Assembly: GCA_031290235.1 (NCBI GenBank)
Contig: JAITNX010000183.1
Coordinates: 1 to 36,577 of the forward strand
DNA length: 36,577 bases
Source: Synergistaceae bacterium
Lineage (GTDB): Bacteria > Synergistota > Synergistia > Synergistales > Synergistaceae
Reading direction: 5' to 3'
The position numbers and the translations under genes are program-made. Below are positions 8,405-16,081 of the stretch, piece after piece. Below the pieces are notes generated by a model that ran no database searches, had not been told where the DNA came from, and was given only the letters and a program-made list of their open reading frames with translations. Every line of letters starts with the position of its first letter. Positions within the stretch are counted from its first letter, which is position 1.

Positions 8405-9463
8405 TTACAAAAACCTTCCGTCATAAAGCTTGTATATTCCTATCTCATCATGTAAAAATGGGTCGGTAGTCGTGGCGAACACCTGGCAGCCAGTCTCCAA
8501 CAACGCGCCGGCAGTCAGGGACTTTCCGTCACCGTCCAACTCGGACGTGAGTTCGTCGAACACAAGAACCGGCTTTCTTCCCAGCCTCCGTTCGACGACA
8601 AGCGCCGACGCCAGGATCAACGCGGACGCCGCTCTCCTGCTTTGACCGCGAGACAGCGTGTCCGACGCGCTTCTGGCCCCGCAGGTTATTTTAACGTCAT
8701 CCCTCTGCGGGCCAACAAGAGGAACCCTCGCCGCCTGTTCTGCCGAAGTTCTGATCTCGATAGATTTTTTAAAATCGGCCGATGGATTCCCGTCGAGCCC
8801 TCCGCCTCCGCGCTCGTAAAACAACCCCAGCGGACACGGAAGAAGGTCGGCGAACTCGTTCATCGCCCCAGAAATTAACCTCAAAATTTCTTCCCTCGCG
8901 GTCCAGATCCAAGATCCAAGCGGAATCATCGCCCTGTTGGCAATTCTCGCGTCGCGTGACCTTCTGAGCAGCACGGCCTTCTGTCTAAGAATCCGCCTGT
9001 AGTCGTGCAACCTCATTGCGTAAGACGGGCTGACTAACGCACCGACCCTGTCAAGCAGAGCCCTTCTGCTGGAGGCTCCTCCGCGAATCAAGGACATATG
9101 GCCCGACAACCATGACATAACCGGCATACGCCCTCTCATGGCAGTGGCGTCTGTCACTGTGTCGCAAAATTTCAAAGAACACCTGACGTTTATGGATGCG
9201 AATATGTCCGCTTCCTCCTCGCCAGAAACCCTGCCCCAGAGGGATGCCCTTTCTTCCCTGTCTGCTCCCTTCCATTTTACTATCGTTGAAATTTTCGTAT
9301 TTTTCTCCAAAGGACCCCAACCGGACATGAGGTTGAGACCCTCCAGAAAATTAGTCTTTCCAGCCCCATTGGGACCAGTTATAAGGTTGAAACCTCGCGA
9401 CCATTCGCGCCGTTCGGGCAAAATATTTCGAAAATTATGAAAATATGTCGCGCTGAAGAACAT
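8405..9463 (-). CDS. recF: DNA replication and repair protein RecF
   Basis: This 352-residue SMC-like ATPase has Walker A GPNGAGKTNFLEGL (residues 30-37 for GPNGAGKT), the ABC signature TLSRGQSRRAASALILA, and Walker B VLVFDELTSELD close to the C-terminus. RecF binds gapped DNA and helps RecO and RecR load RecA at stalled forks. It follows dnaN by 11 bases on the same strand, the usual dnaA-dnaN-recF order. No strong Shine-Dalgarno is seen ahead of its ATG, so translational coupling to dnaN is likely. At 352 residues it is slightly shorter than most RecF proteins, but all core motifs are present. Confidence 0.95.
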   Translation of the reverse strand: MFFSATYFHNFRNILPERREWSRGFNLITGPNGAGKTNFLEGLNLMSGWGPLEKNTKISTIVKWKGADREERASLWGRVSGEEEADIFASINVRCSLKFCDTVTDATAMRGRMPVMSWLSGHMSLIRGGASSRRALLDRVGALVSPSYAMRLHDYRRILRQKAVLLRRSRDARIANRAMIPLGSWIWTAREEILRLISGAMNEFADLLPCPLGLFYERGGGGLDGNPSADFKKSIEIRTSAEQAARVPLVGPQRDDVKITCGARSASDTLSRGQSRRAASALILASALVVERRLGRKPVLVFDELTSELDGDGKSLTAGALLETGCQVFATTTDPFLHDEIGIYKLYDGRFL

Positions 9464-9474
9464 CCGACGCTATG

Positions 9475-10635
9475 CTATTCAGAGACGCTTTCTATATCTA
9501 TCCGTTCAAGCTGCTCCTTTGTCAGCTCCAGCGGAGCCACCAGACAAACGAACGAATCAGATTCCTTCGCACGAACCATCATGTGGCCGTCGGACCCGTT
9601 GAAGAGCAGTTGAGTCACCTGATCATCCAATACCTTGACGGCGTCATGAAAATATTTTGAATTTACACCTATCGCTACCTGGTTTCCTCCGACTTCGCAC
9701 TGTATGTTCTCCACAGCCTCCCCAAACTCAGGAGCCCTGCCAGAGAGCACACAACCAGCATCAGGTTCCATATTTATTATCAATATTCTATTGTAATCGC
9801 GAACTACCACGTCGACGCGCTCTATGGCGGCAATCAGTTCCAGCCTGTCAATCGCGGCTGTCGTGCTGAAAGACGTCGGCAATATTTTATCGTAGGCCGG
9901 AAATTTGGACTCAACCCTGCGGACCGCGAACTCCACGTTCTCGGCAACGAAGTAGGCCTGTGAGTCATCAAAAATTATTTTAATCATCAGACTCGGTTCC
10001 AGCAGTCCCAATACCCTCTGAAGCTCCTTCAAACCCTTCATAGGCAACAGTATGGATTTCGAATCGCCGCCATCTGTTATCTCGCTGCGACAGATGGCGA
10101 GCCTTCTCTTATCGGTGGACACTATGTTAATCAGGCCATCCATCGTTTCAAAATAAGCCGACGAGAGATATTGAGGATATTCGTCGCCAGTGGAGGCGCA
10201 GAGTGTCCCCCTATCGAGGGCAAGCTGGAGTTTTGAAGCCTCTATCGAACAGAGCAGCTCCCCTCCATCCGAGGATGGAAGTTTTGGAAAGTCGCCAACT
10301 GGATACGTAGAAAAGCGATATCTGCTCTTTCCTGAATTCATGACCGCGTGACCCTCATCGTCTACCTGAAGCATAAAATCAGACGATCCGGCCTTCCTGA
10401 ACAGCTCTGTAACTCCCTTGAGCGGGATCACTGCTTCCCCTGGCTCTATCACAGTAACGCCCTGTGCCTTGCAGATTATGGAGGTCTTTATATCAGTTGC
10501 CTGAAGCTCTACTCCATTGATATCAGCCTTCATCCGCACGCTGGAGAATATGTTCATGGCTCCGGACGATCCGGCGCTTCTCTCGGCCAGCCCCCAACTT
10601 TTTAAAAAATTTACCTTGTCGACGTTTACCCTCAT
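9475..10635 (-). CDS. dnaN: DNA polymerase III subunit beta (sliding clamp)
   Basis: The 386-residue protein starts MRVNVDKVNFLKSWGLAERS and shows the three-domain clamp architecture. Recognisable stretches include VEFAVRRVESKFPAYDKILP, AIERVDVVVRDYNRILIINM and the C-terminal MMVRAKESDSFVCLVAPLEL, although the usual C-terminal P-M-R-L motif is replaced here. It forms the ring dimer that tethers the replicative polymerase and other clamp-binding proteins. The ATG at 10635 is preceded by a strong GGAAGGAG site. It lies between dnaA and recF; the 268-base gap to dnaA carries DnaA-box-like sequences, so its expression is probably linked to DnaA. Confidence 0.95.
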   Translation of the reverse strand: MRVNVDKVNFLKSWGLAERSAGSSGAMNIFSSVRMKADINGVELQATDIKTSIICKAQGVTVIEPGEAVIPLKGVTELFRKAGSSDFMLQVDDEGHAVMNSGKSRYRFSTYPVGDFPKLPSSDGGELLCSIEASKLQLALDRGTLCASTGDEYPQYLSSAYFETMDGLINIVSTDKRRLAICRSEITDGGDSKSILLPMKGLKELQRVLGLLEPSLMIKIIFDDSQAYFVAENVEFAVRRVESKFPAYDKILPTSFSTTAAIDRLELIAAIERVDVVVRDYNRILIINMEPDAGCVLSGRAPEFGEAVENIQCEVGGNQVAIGVNSKYFHDAVKVLDDQVTQLLFNGSDGHMMVRAKESDSFVCLVAPLELTKEQLERIDIESVSE

Positions 10636-10903
10636 TCGTCCAACTCCTTCCGCGACGTGCGCAAAATCTTATTCATACTAGTTCTATTATCTCTATAATA
10701 TATAAAAATAGCAGTCGAAGTAGTAGGGGCTGTGGATTAGTGGAAAATATATCTGAGCCGGCTAAATCAGCAGATATACACTGTGGACATCCTCATATGA
10801 AATGTCTTGATGTTATACACATTTTCCACAAAAAAATTGTGGAAACATCGGACTGAGGATGAAATAACCCCAAATATTCACAAAAAAAGACCACTTTTTA
10901 CCG
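10636..10903. other. dnaA-dnaN intergenic origin half (DnaA-box cluster)
   Basis: Sites matching the DnaA box TTATNCACA: a perfect TTATACACA at 10813-10821 (plus); one-mismatch sites TAATCCACA (10731-10739, minus), TTTTCCACA (10822-10830, plus) and ATATTCACA (10874-10882, plus); weaker ones at 10782-10790 and 10838-10846 (minus). The region is AT-rich, particularly 10672-10712. Together with the cluster upstream of dnaA this resembles the bipartite origins in which dnaA lies between two box clusters. dnaN transcription must also start or pass through here. Confidence 0.65.
10823..10845. repeat. Perfect 9-bp inverted repeat joining two DnaA-box-like sites
   Basis: TTTCCACAA (10823-10831) is mirrored by TTGTGGAAA (10837-10845) around the 5-base loop AAAAA. 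The arms are DnaA-box-like sites in opposite orientation, just beside the perfect box at 10813-10821. Confidence 0.6.
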
Positions 10904-12250
10904 CTAATTTCCCAACTTATTCATGATGTTATCCACTACCGATTTGATTTTGAGATTATTGGTTTTCAATAACTCGCCTATCTTATTATAGGCATGAAGA
11001 ACTGTCGTGTGATCTTTCTTGTTGAACGTACGCCCTATATGCTGGAGGCTGTAGTCGCTAAGAAGTTTTCGGCAGAGGTACATGGCTATCTGACGAGCTT
11101 CGGCCAATTCGGCCGTCCTCTTTGGAGATATGAGATCTTCGACCGAGATATTATAGCTCTCCGCTGTAAGCTGCTGTATGTAATCAATGCTGATCTTGCC
11201 CTTTGTTGTGTTGCGAAGTACGTCGTTGAACCAGATACCCATGTTTTCGGGGCTTATTGGTTCCGCGTTTGTGTTCGAGTAGTGTATTATGCGGTTTAAA
11301 GCGCCCTCCAGTTCTCTGATATTGCTGGATATGTTCTGAGCCAGGAAGAGTATCACTTCCTCTGGTATCTTGTAGCCCTTCATCTCATCCTTTTTTTGTT
11401 CCGCTTTTTTCTGCAGAATGGCCACCCTCGTCTCGAGGTCGGGCTGTTGTATGTCGGTCACAAGTCCCCACTCGAAACGAGATACCAGCCTCTCCTCTAC
11501 CCCTTTTATATCTCTGGGCGGACGGTCTGAGCTGATGACGATCTGCTTGCTCGCCCCGTGCAGGCTGTTGAAGGTGTTGAAAAATTCCTCCTGGGTGCTT
11601 TCTTTTTCCTCTATGAATTGTATGTCATCCACGAGCAGGACGTCCAGGTTTCTGTACTGTGCCCTAAATTCGTAAGTTGTGTTCTGTCTTATGGACGTTA
11701 TAAGGTCGTTGGTGAACTGTTCGGAACTCACGTATAGGGTACGGGCGCCCTGAAGGTTTTGTTCCACGTGGTGGGCTATTGCGTGCATGAGATGTGTCTT
11801 GCCCAGTCCGACACCGCCCCATATAAAAAGAGGGTTGTAGGCGACGCCAGGCGATTCGCTGACAGCAAGGCTGGCCGCGTGCGCAAGCCTGTTGGATTTG
11901 CCTACAACGAACGCGTCAAATACGTAGTTTGGATTTAGTCCGTTCCTGTTTGAATTAGTGGCCTGAGTCTGCACAACCGCTTTGGCCCTTTCCTGCTCCT
12001 GAGGAGTGTCGTTTAGAGTTATCGCCACATGCTCCGCGTGTCCACGCGAGCGCAAAAATTCCTCCATAGGTATCAGTATTTTGTTCTCTATACTTGCCTT
12101 GGCGAAGGGATTTGCCACGTTGATTGTCAGCACCCCACCGTCTATCGATATCGGAAGGCAGGAGTACAGCCATACGTCAGCGCCTTGCGGCAGAAAATCT
12201 TTAGCGGACTGTGTAACATCGTTCCATATCGCGTCCAAGTTTTTTTCCAA
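10904..12250 (-). CDS. dnaA: Chromosomal replication initiator protein DnaA
   Basis: I start the gene at the TTG at 12250, preceded by GGGGTG, giving LEKNLDAIWNDV as N-terminus and 448 residues, the normal size. The frame is open up to 12409, but that adds 53 residues encoded by the DnaA-box cluster. Domain I spans 1-80 and the linker about 81-108. Domain III (AAA+) has Walker A GGVGLGKT (145-152), Walker B VLLVDDIQF (204-212) and RLVSRFEWGL (about 254-263). Domain IV carries the box-binding signature, here GRTFNKKDHTTVLHA (406-420), with K in place of the more usual R before DHTTVLHA. It opens the origin and loads the helicase. It probably autoregulates through the boxes beside it. Confidence 0.96.
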   Translation of the reverse strand: MEKNLDAIWNDVTQSAKDFLPQGADVWLYSCLPISIDGGVLTINVANPFAKASIENKILIPMEEFLRSRGHAEHVAITLNDTPQEQERAKAVVQTQATNSNRNGLNPNYVFDAFVVGKSNRLAHAASLAVSESPGVAYNPLFIWGGVGLGKTHLMHAIAHHVEQNLQGARTLYVSSEQFTNDLITSIRQNTTYEFRAQYRNLDVLLVDDIQFIEEKESTQEEFFNTFNSLHGASKQIVISSDRPPRDIKGVEERLVSRFEWGLVTDIQQPDLETRVAILQKKAEQKKDEMKGYKIPEEVILFLAQNISSNIRELEGALNRIIHYSNTNAEPISPENMGIWFNDVLRNTTKGKISIDYIQQLTAESYNISVEDLISPKRTAELAEARQIAMYLCRKLLSDYSLQHIGRTFNKKDHTTVLHAYNKIGELLKTNNLKIKSVVDNIMNKLGN

Positions 12251-12306
12251 GTCAACACCCCGTCTATTTTTTCGGCTGCGCTCAGCGCGACTGAAGATCG
12301 TGTTAT

Positions 12307-12315
12307 ATTCTAGCA
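12307..12315 (-). promoter_or_regulatory. dnaA: Possible extended -10 element for dnaA
   Basis: On the minus strand this reads TGCTAGAAT, an extended -10 (TGn plus a good -10 hexamer). It would start transcription about 50 bases before the TTG start of dnaA. No good -35 was found, so this is tentative. Confidence 0.3.
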
Positions 12316-12502
12316 TGATTGATCGACTGATGTGATCTATTTGCCCAATATTATCCACCAGATTTATCCACATATACACAATTTTCGGCATGAGGTTTGT
12401 GGATATCATGAAAGGTTGATATAACTATCATGATGGGTATAAGTTTATCCGAAAAAAACATCGTTGTATAAAAAACTGGTCTCAGGCGAAGTGGAAAATA
12501 CG

Positions 12503-12534
12503 CCAAAGATATACACATGTGTGGATATCTTTGG
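12503..12534. repeat. 32-base inverted repeat in oriC
   Basis: Perfect 10-bp arms CCAAAGATAT (12503-12512) and ATATCTTTGG (12525-12534) flank a 12-base centre that starts with the smaller palindrome ACACATGTGT. Two opposed DnaA-box-like sites (12509-12517 and 12520-12528) are embedded in it. No T tract follows, so a terminator is unlikely. Confidence 0.7.
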
Positions 12535-12564
12535 TGGGTAACTTTTGGTTAATATTGAATTTGG

Positions 12565-12580
12565 GTGTATATATATACAC
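12565..12580. repeat. 16-bp perfect palindrome in the AT-rich part of oriC
   Basis: GTGTATATATATACAC is fully self-complementary and sits at the start of the AT-rich stretch. It could assist strand opening; this is inference from position. Confidence 0.55.
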
Positions 12581-12653
12581 TTGTGTAATATGAGTATTAG
12601 GAAGATAATTTATTGCATATTATAAAATATTTGTCCTAAAAGGAGGGTTTGGG

Positions 12654-13571
12654 ATGAACAGGCGTGAGTTTTTGAAAAAATCCGCTATGATAGGAATAGG
12701 CGCGGGGGTGTTGTTTTTGCCAAAGGGTCTCAAAATAATCGCTTCGCCGGCGGAGTCAGCCGAGAGTTATCCGGACCTGGTGGCCCTGAAGGGCGGAGGG
12801 CTCGAGGCGATGCTCGATCGCGGCATGAAGGAAATCGGCGGCATGGGAAGATTTGTGAGCAAGGGACAGAAGGTACTCATTAAACCGAACATGTCATGGG
12901 ATGTAGCGCCGGACGGAGCCGCTAACACGTCGCCAGAGCTAGTTGCCGCGATAGTTAAGCACTGCCAGGCTGCAGGAGCTTCCAGTGTCGTGGTCATGGA
13001 TCACTCGATAGAGTATTGGGATAACAGCAGAAAAGTCTCCGGCATTGACGACGCGATAAAAAGTGTGGGGGCCATCTATGCGCCATCCGAGAAGGATGGA
13101 TACTATCAGAAAGTATCACTGGACGGTAAAACACTGCGCGAGACGATGATTCACGAAGCACTCCTGGAGTGTGACGTGCTCATTAGCGCTCCAGTCCTGA
13201 AGCACCACGGAGGGGCGGGAGTGAGTATATCGGCAAAGGGTCTCATGGGCTGCATCTGGGATAGAAGGGATTATCACTCGATGGGATTGCAGAACTGCAT
13301 AGCCGATTTTATGCACGCCAAAAAACCGGACCTGAATATCATAGACGCGAACAAGGTCATAACGAGGCATGGTCCGCGCGGCGGTTCGCCAAATGACATC
13401 GTTGACATGAAATCTCTATTGATATCGACCGATATCGTCGCCGCCGATACCGCCGGCGCCATGATGCTCGGCCGCAAACAAGGCGAGATTGAGCACATAA
13501 GGCTGGCTGCCGAGGCTGGTTTCGGCGAGATGGACCTCTCGAAAATAAAGATCGAGAGAATAACTGTGTGA
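12654..13571 (+). CDS. DUF362 domain protein with twin-arginine signal
   Basis: The 305-residue protein begins MNRREFLKKSAMIGIGAGVLFLPKG, a textbook Tat signal (RR at 3-4, F and K in the consensus places, then a hydrophobic stretch). It is therefore expected to be exported folded, with cleavage or membrane anchoring near residue 30. The body matches DUF362: VLIKPNMSWD, SVVVMDHSIEYWDN, LISAPVLKHHGGAGVSISAKGLMG and a final segment with ADTAGAMMLG. It lacks the ferredoxin cysteines found in some longer DUF362 proteins. The biochemical function of DUF362 is not established. A strong AAAGGAGGG site precedes the ATG by six bases. It is the first gene of the operon that continues with a polyferredoxin, tatA and tatC, so it is a likely substrate of that translocon. 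Confidence 0.88.
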   Translation: MNRREFLKKSAMIGIGAGVLFLPKGLKIIASPAESAESYPDLVALKGGGLEAMLDRGMKEIGGMGRFVSKGQKVLIKPNMSWDVAPDGAANTSPELVAAIVKHCQAAGASSVVVMDHSIEYWDNSRKVSGIDDAIKSVGAIYAPSEKDGYYQKVSLDGKTLRETMIHEALLECDVLISAPVLKHHGGAGVSISAKGLMGCIWDRRDYHSMGLQNCIADFMHAKKPDLNIIDANKVITRHGPRGGSPNDIVDMKSLLISTDIVAADTAGAMMLGRKQGEIEHIRLAAEAGFGEMDLSKIKIERITV

Positions 13572-13592
13572 CAGGGCGAATAGCGCCATCAA

Positions 13593-15098
13593 ATGGATAA
13601 AAAATCGGATTCTTTGTCCAGCAGGAGATACTACAAATTCGCGTTTGTCCTCCGATGTTCGGTCGCCGTGTTATTTCTGGCGGCGTTTCTGTTTGTCTAC
13701 GCGAGTTCCAGTCGCAATGATATAACGAGCCGCCTTCTATGGACGCAATTCTCGGGCGGAATTTCGCGCGGCGGCGTCATAAGCGCGCTGTTTATCGGCG
13801 TGGTAGCCTCGGCTCTGATGTTCGGCAGAATATATTGCTCGGTCCTCTGTCCTATGGGTACGCTTCAGGAGATCGTCTGGAGGATATCAGGCAGTATCGG
13901 ACGCGTTTGGGGGAGAAAAAACAAAAAGAGGAGATACGTTCGCCCCTGGAAGATTCGCTATCTCGTTCCCCTGCTCGCGTCGGCCGGATTTGTTCTTGTC
14001 GATCCCCTTCTAGTTATAATTCTCGACCCGATATCAAACTTTGGGAGGGGGATAACTTCCTTGCTGTCCATCTGGAGAGGGGATGTCAGGGGCATTACGA
14101 TAGGTTTCCTCGTGATGTTCGCGGCAATTCTTGTATTATCCGCGGCGAGGGGAAGAAGGTTCTGTGACTGGTGTCCTGTCGGCACGGTTCTTGGGCTGGC
14201 GTCCCGCTTGGCGCCGCTGGGGATGAAAATTGGAGAAGGGTGCGTCTCGTGCGGGATATGCGAGGGAGCGTGCCCAATGAACTGCATCGATGCGGGAGCC
14301 AGGAAACTTGAGCGGGATCGCTGCGTCTTATGCGTTGCCTGCGCCTCGTCTTGTCCGGGTTCTTTCATAAGCTGCGGAGCGGCTGACGCTGCCGGCAGCC
14401 TCGCGAGGGCTGGGCGCAGGGGTTTCTTGAAGGGCGCGGTTCCGTATGTAATGGGCCTCGCTTATCTGTTGGGCAGGAATTTGAGAAATTTATCGGCCGA
14501 TCCATCTGATTTCAGCCGGGCCATGGAGAGGAGCGAGGGGATTGAAGGTGCTATAATGCCACCGGGTGCTGGCGACGTCGTCAACTATTCTTCGCACTGC
14601 GTAGGGTGTCAGGCTTGTGTCGCGGCGTGTCCCGTGAAGGTCATAAAGGCGATTGCTTCCGCAAAACCGGAACTCAGCTACGCCGACGGTTACTGCCAGT
14701 ACAGTTGCGTCGAGTGCGGAAAGGTCTGTCCGTCAGGAGCTATAAGACATCTGTCGGTGGCCGAGAAGAGGATGACCAGAGTTGCCCTCTCGCGCCTTGA
14801 CCTTTCGAAGTGTGTCGTCGTCACGAAATCTCAGGCCTGCGGCGCTTGCGCGGAAGTCTGTCCAACAAGGGCTCTTAGGATGGAGCCCTACGGGGGAAGA
14901 CCGGGCCTGACTATTCCTGTCTTCGAAGAGGAATATTGCATAGGCTGCGGCGCGTGCCTTTACGCATGCCCGGCTCAGCCTAAGGCCTTCACCATAGAGG
15001 GCGCGGCGGCTCAGACTCTGACTCCTGGAATGCGTCCGACGCTGGAGGAGGACGAAGGGCTTCCAGCCTTGCCGGATACGGACGATTTCCCATTTTGA
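13593..15098 (+). CDS. NapH-NapG-like fused membrane polyferredoxin with internal twin-arginine signal
   Basis: This is a 501-residue protein. The first part is NapH-like: four probable membrane helices (about 16-38, 62-82, 120-142, 162-185), two cytoplasmic C-x3-CP / C-x2-CP motifs (YCSVLCPMG, CDWCPVG), then two ferredoxin clusters (CVSCGICEGACP and CVLCVACASSCP). An internal GRRGFLKGA (R275, R276) followed by a hydrophobic stretch has the form of a Tat signal. After it comes a NapG/MauM-like part: a PPGAGD segment, CVGCQACVAACP, CQYSCVECGKVCP, CGACAEVCP and CIGCGACLYACP, about four [4Fe-4S] clusters. NapH passes quinol electrons to periplasmic NapG in nitrate-reducing bacteria; no napA is here, so the acceptor is unknown. 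tatA and tatC follow directly. Confidence 0.85.
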   Translation: MDKKSDSLSSRRYYKFAFVLRCSVAVLFLAAFLFVYASSSRNDITSRLLWTQFSGGISRGGVISALFIGVVASALMFGRIYCSVLCPMGTLQEIVWRISGSIGRVWGRKNKKRRYVRPWKIRYLVPLLASAGFVLVDPLLVIILDPISNFGRGITSLLSIWRGDVRGITIGFLVMFAAILVLSAARGRRFCDWCPVGTVLGLASRLAPLGMKIGEGCVSCGICEGACPMNCIDAGARKLERDRCVLCVACASSCPGSFISCGAADAAGSLARAGRRGFLKGAVPYVMGLAYLLGRNLRNLSADPSDFSRAMERSEGIEGAIMPPGAGDVVNYSSHCVGCQACVAACPVKVIKAIASAKPELSYADGYCQYSCVECGKVCPSGAIRHLSVAEKRMTRVALSRLDLSKCVVVTKSQACGACAEVCPTRALRMEPYGGRPGLTIPVFEEEYCIGCGACLYACPAQPKAFTIEGAAAQTLTPGMRPTLEEDEGLPALPDTDDFPF

Positions 15099-15168
15099 GA
15101 CCAATATATTATTTAATAGAACGCAAATAGGCAGGAAGATAATTGAAAAATAATTGGGGGTGTTATTT

Positions 15169-15354
15169 ATGAATCTCGGCATGGGCGAAATTGCGCTTCT
15201 CATCATTCTGGCTCTCGTCGTCTTCGGTCCGAAGCGGCTGCCTGACGTCGGAAGGGCCGCCGGCGACGCCATAAGAGAGTTTAAATCGGCAATGAGCGGG
15301 ACGCCTGATTCAAAAAAGGAGACTGAAAAAACTGAAACCAGCTCCACGGAGTGA
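15169..15354 (+). CDS. tatA: Twin-arginine translocase subunit TatA/TatE
   Basis: The 61-residue protein starts at the ATG at 15169, with GGGGGTG a few bases upstream; the TTG at 15154 is less likely. It has one N-terminal membrane helix (MGEIALLIILALVVFG), the FGPKRLPDVGRAAGDAI hinge with the conserved F-G pair and amphipathic helix, and a charged tail. TatA multimers form the passage through which folded twin-arginine proteins cross the membrane. No separate tatB is seen, so this would be a minimal TatA-TatC system in which TatA also does the TatB job. It lies between a gene with an internal Tat motif and tatC. Confidence 0.93.
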   Translation: MNLGMGEIALLIILALVVFGPKRLPDVGRAAGDAIREFKSAMSGTPDSKKETEKTETSSTE

Positions 15355-16081
15355 GAGAGGGGAGGCAAAGTCCTCCGGGGAGTGGGAGGAGCACGTCGGG
15401 GAACTGAGGCGCCGAGTAATTTATGTCCTGGCCGTCTTCATGGCCGCAACTCTCGCCTCGCTGGCTCTCTCCGAACGTATCGCGTCGTTTTTGACGACGC
15501 CGGTAGCGCATTTTGGAGTGAAGCTGTATACGTTCGCTCCGACTGAGAAGTTCATGGCCCATCTTAACATCGCTGTAATGACCGGCGTCGTCTTGTCCGC
15601 GCCGTTTTTCATCCTTCAGGCCGGAGTTTTTATATGGCCCGCGCTGCTTGCGGGCGAAAGAAGGTACGTGGTATTTTCGCTTCTGGCCGTGCCGTTCCTG
15701 TTTCTTGTTGGGGCTGCGGCGGCATACAGCTTTTTTGCGCCGGTCGTGCTTGGTTTCTTCCTCTCGTTTGGGGCAGGCGACGGAGTGGAGGCCATGTGGG
15801 GCCTTGGCCAGTACTTGTCTCTCCTGGCCGGCATGATGCTGGCGACTGGCCTGTTGCTGCAGATGCCGCTGCTTTTGCTGGCGCTTTTCGCTCTGGGCGT
15901 GACGACGCCCCAAAAAATCGCCTCCCTCCGTCCCTATATAGTGTTTCTGATATTCCTGTTGGCCGGGATCCTTACCCCCCCGGACGTGACGAGTCAGATA
16001 ATGCTCGGGGCAGCGCTCTATCTGCTGTTTGAGCTGACGCTGATAATCGGAAGATCTTATTGGAGGGGAAAACATGGATAG
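15332..16081 (+). CDS. tatC: Twin-arginine translocase subunit TatC (start codon unresolved)
   Basis: The body is clear TatC: EEHVGELRRRVIYVLAVF at the N-terminus, then six probable membrane helices, FFILQAGVFIWPALLAGER with the conserved P and E, and PPDVTSQIMLGAAL near the end. TatC recognises the twin-arginine motif. The first in-frame ATG (15440) would cut off the conserved HVGELRRR segment. Upstream to the in-frame stop at 15293 there is no ATG, GTG or TTG. I give the CTG at 15332, ten bases after AAGGAG, which yields 249 residues (normal length). The alternative is the GTG at 15351 overlapping the tatA stop in GTGA, if one base is missing before 15405. The stop overlaps the next gene by 8 bases. 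Confidence 0.85.
   Translation: MKPAPRSERGEAKSSGEWEEHVGELRRRVIYVLAVFMAATLASLALSERIASFLTTPVAHFGVKLYTFAPTEKFMAHLNIAVMTGVVLSAPFFILQAGVFIWPALLAGERRYVVFSLLAVPFLFLVGAAAAYSFFAPVVLGFFLSFGAGDGVEAMWGLGQYLSLLAGMMLATGLLLQMPLLLLALFALGVTTPQKIASLRPYIVFLIFLLAGILTPPDVTSQIMLGAALYLLFELTLIIGRSYWRGKHG

Larger units (their letters stand above)
12251..12653. other. oriC region upstream of dnaA: DnaA boxes, palindromes, AT-rich unwinding candidate
   Basis: The 403 bases between dnaA and the DUF362 gene hold a perfect DnaA box TTATCCACA (12364-12372). One-mismatch sites are TTATCCACC (12351-12359), ATATACACA (12372-12380 and 12509-12517) and TGTGGATAT on the opposite strand (12398-12406 and 12520-12528); a weaker TTATCCGAA is at 12445-12453. 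Two palindromes lie at 12503-12534 and 12565-12580. From about 12541 to 12640 the sequence is very AT-rich, which fits a DNA unwinding element. Gene direction mostly flips from minus to plus across it. The promoter of the DUF362 operon must also lie here. Confidence 0.78.

Noticed and set aside
15312-15318. A AAA AAG slippery heptamer in frame in tatA, as in dnaX
   Set aside because: A -1 slip here leads to a TGA at 15324-15326 and not into the tatC frame, which is +1 relative to tatA.
15281-16075. 264-residue open frame on the minus strand
   Set aside because: It is highly charged and repetitive in composition, antisense to tatC, with no family likeness.
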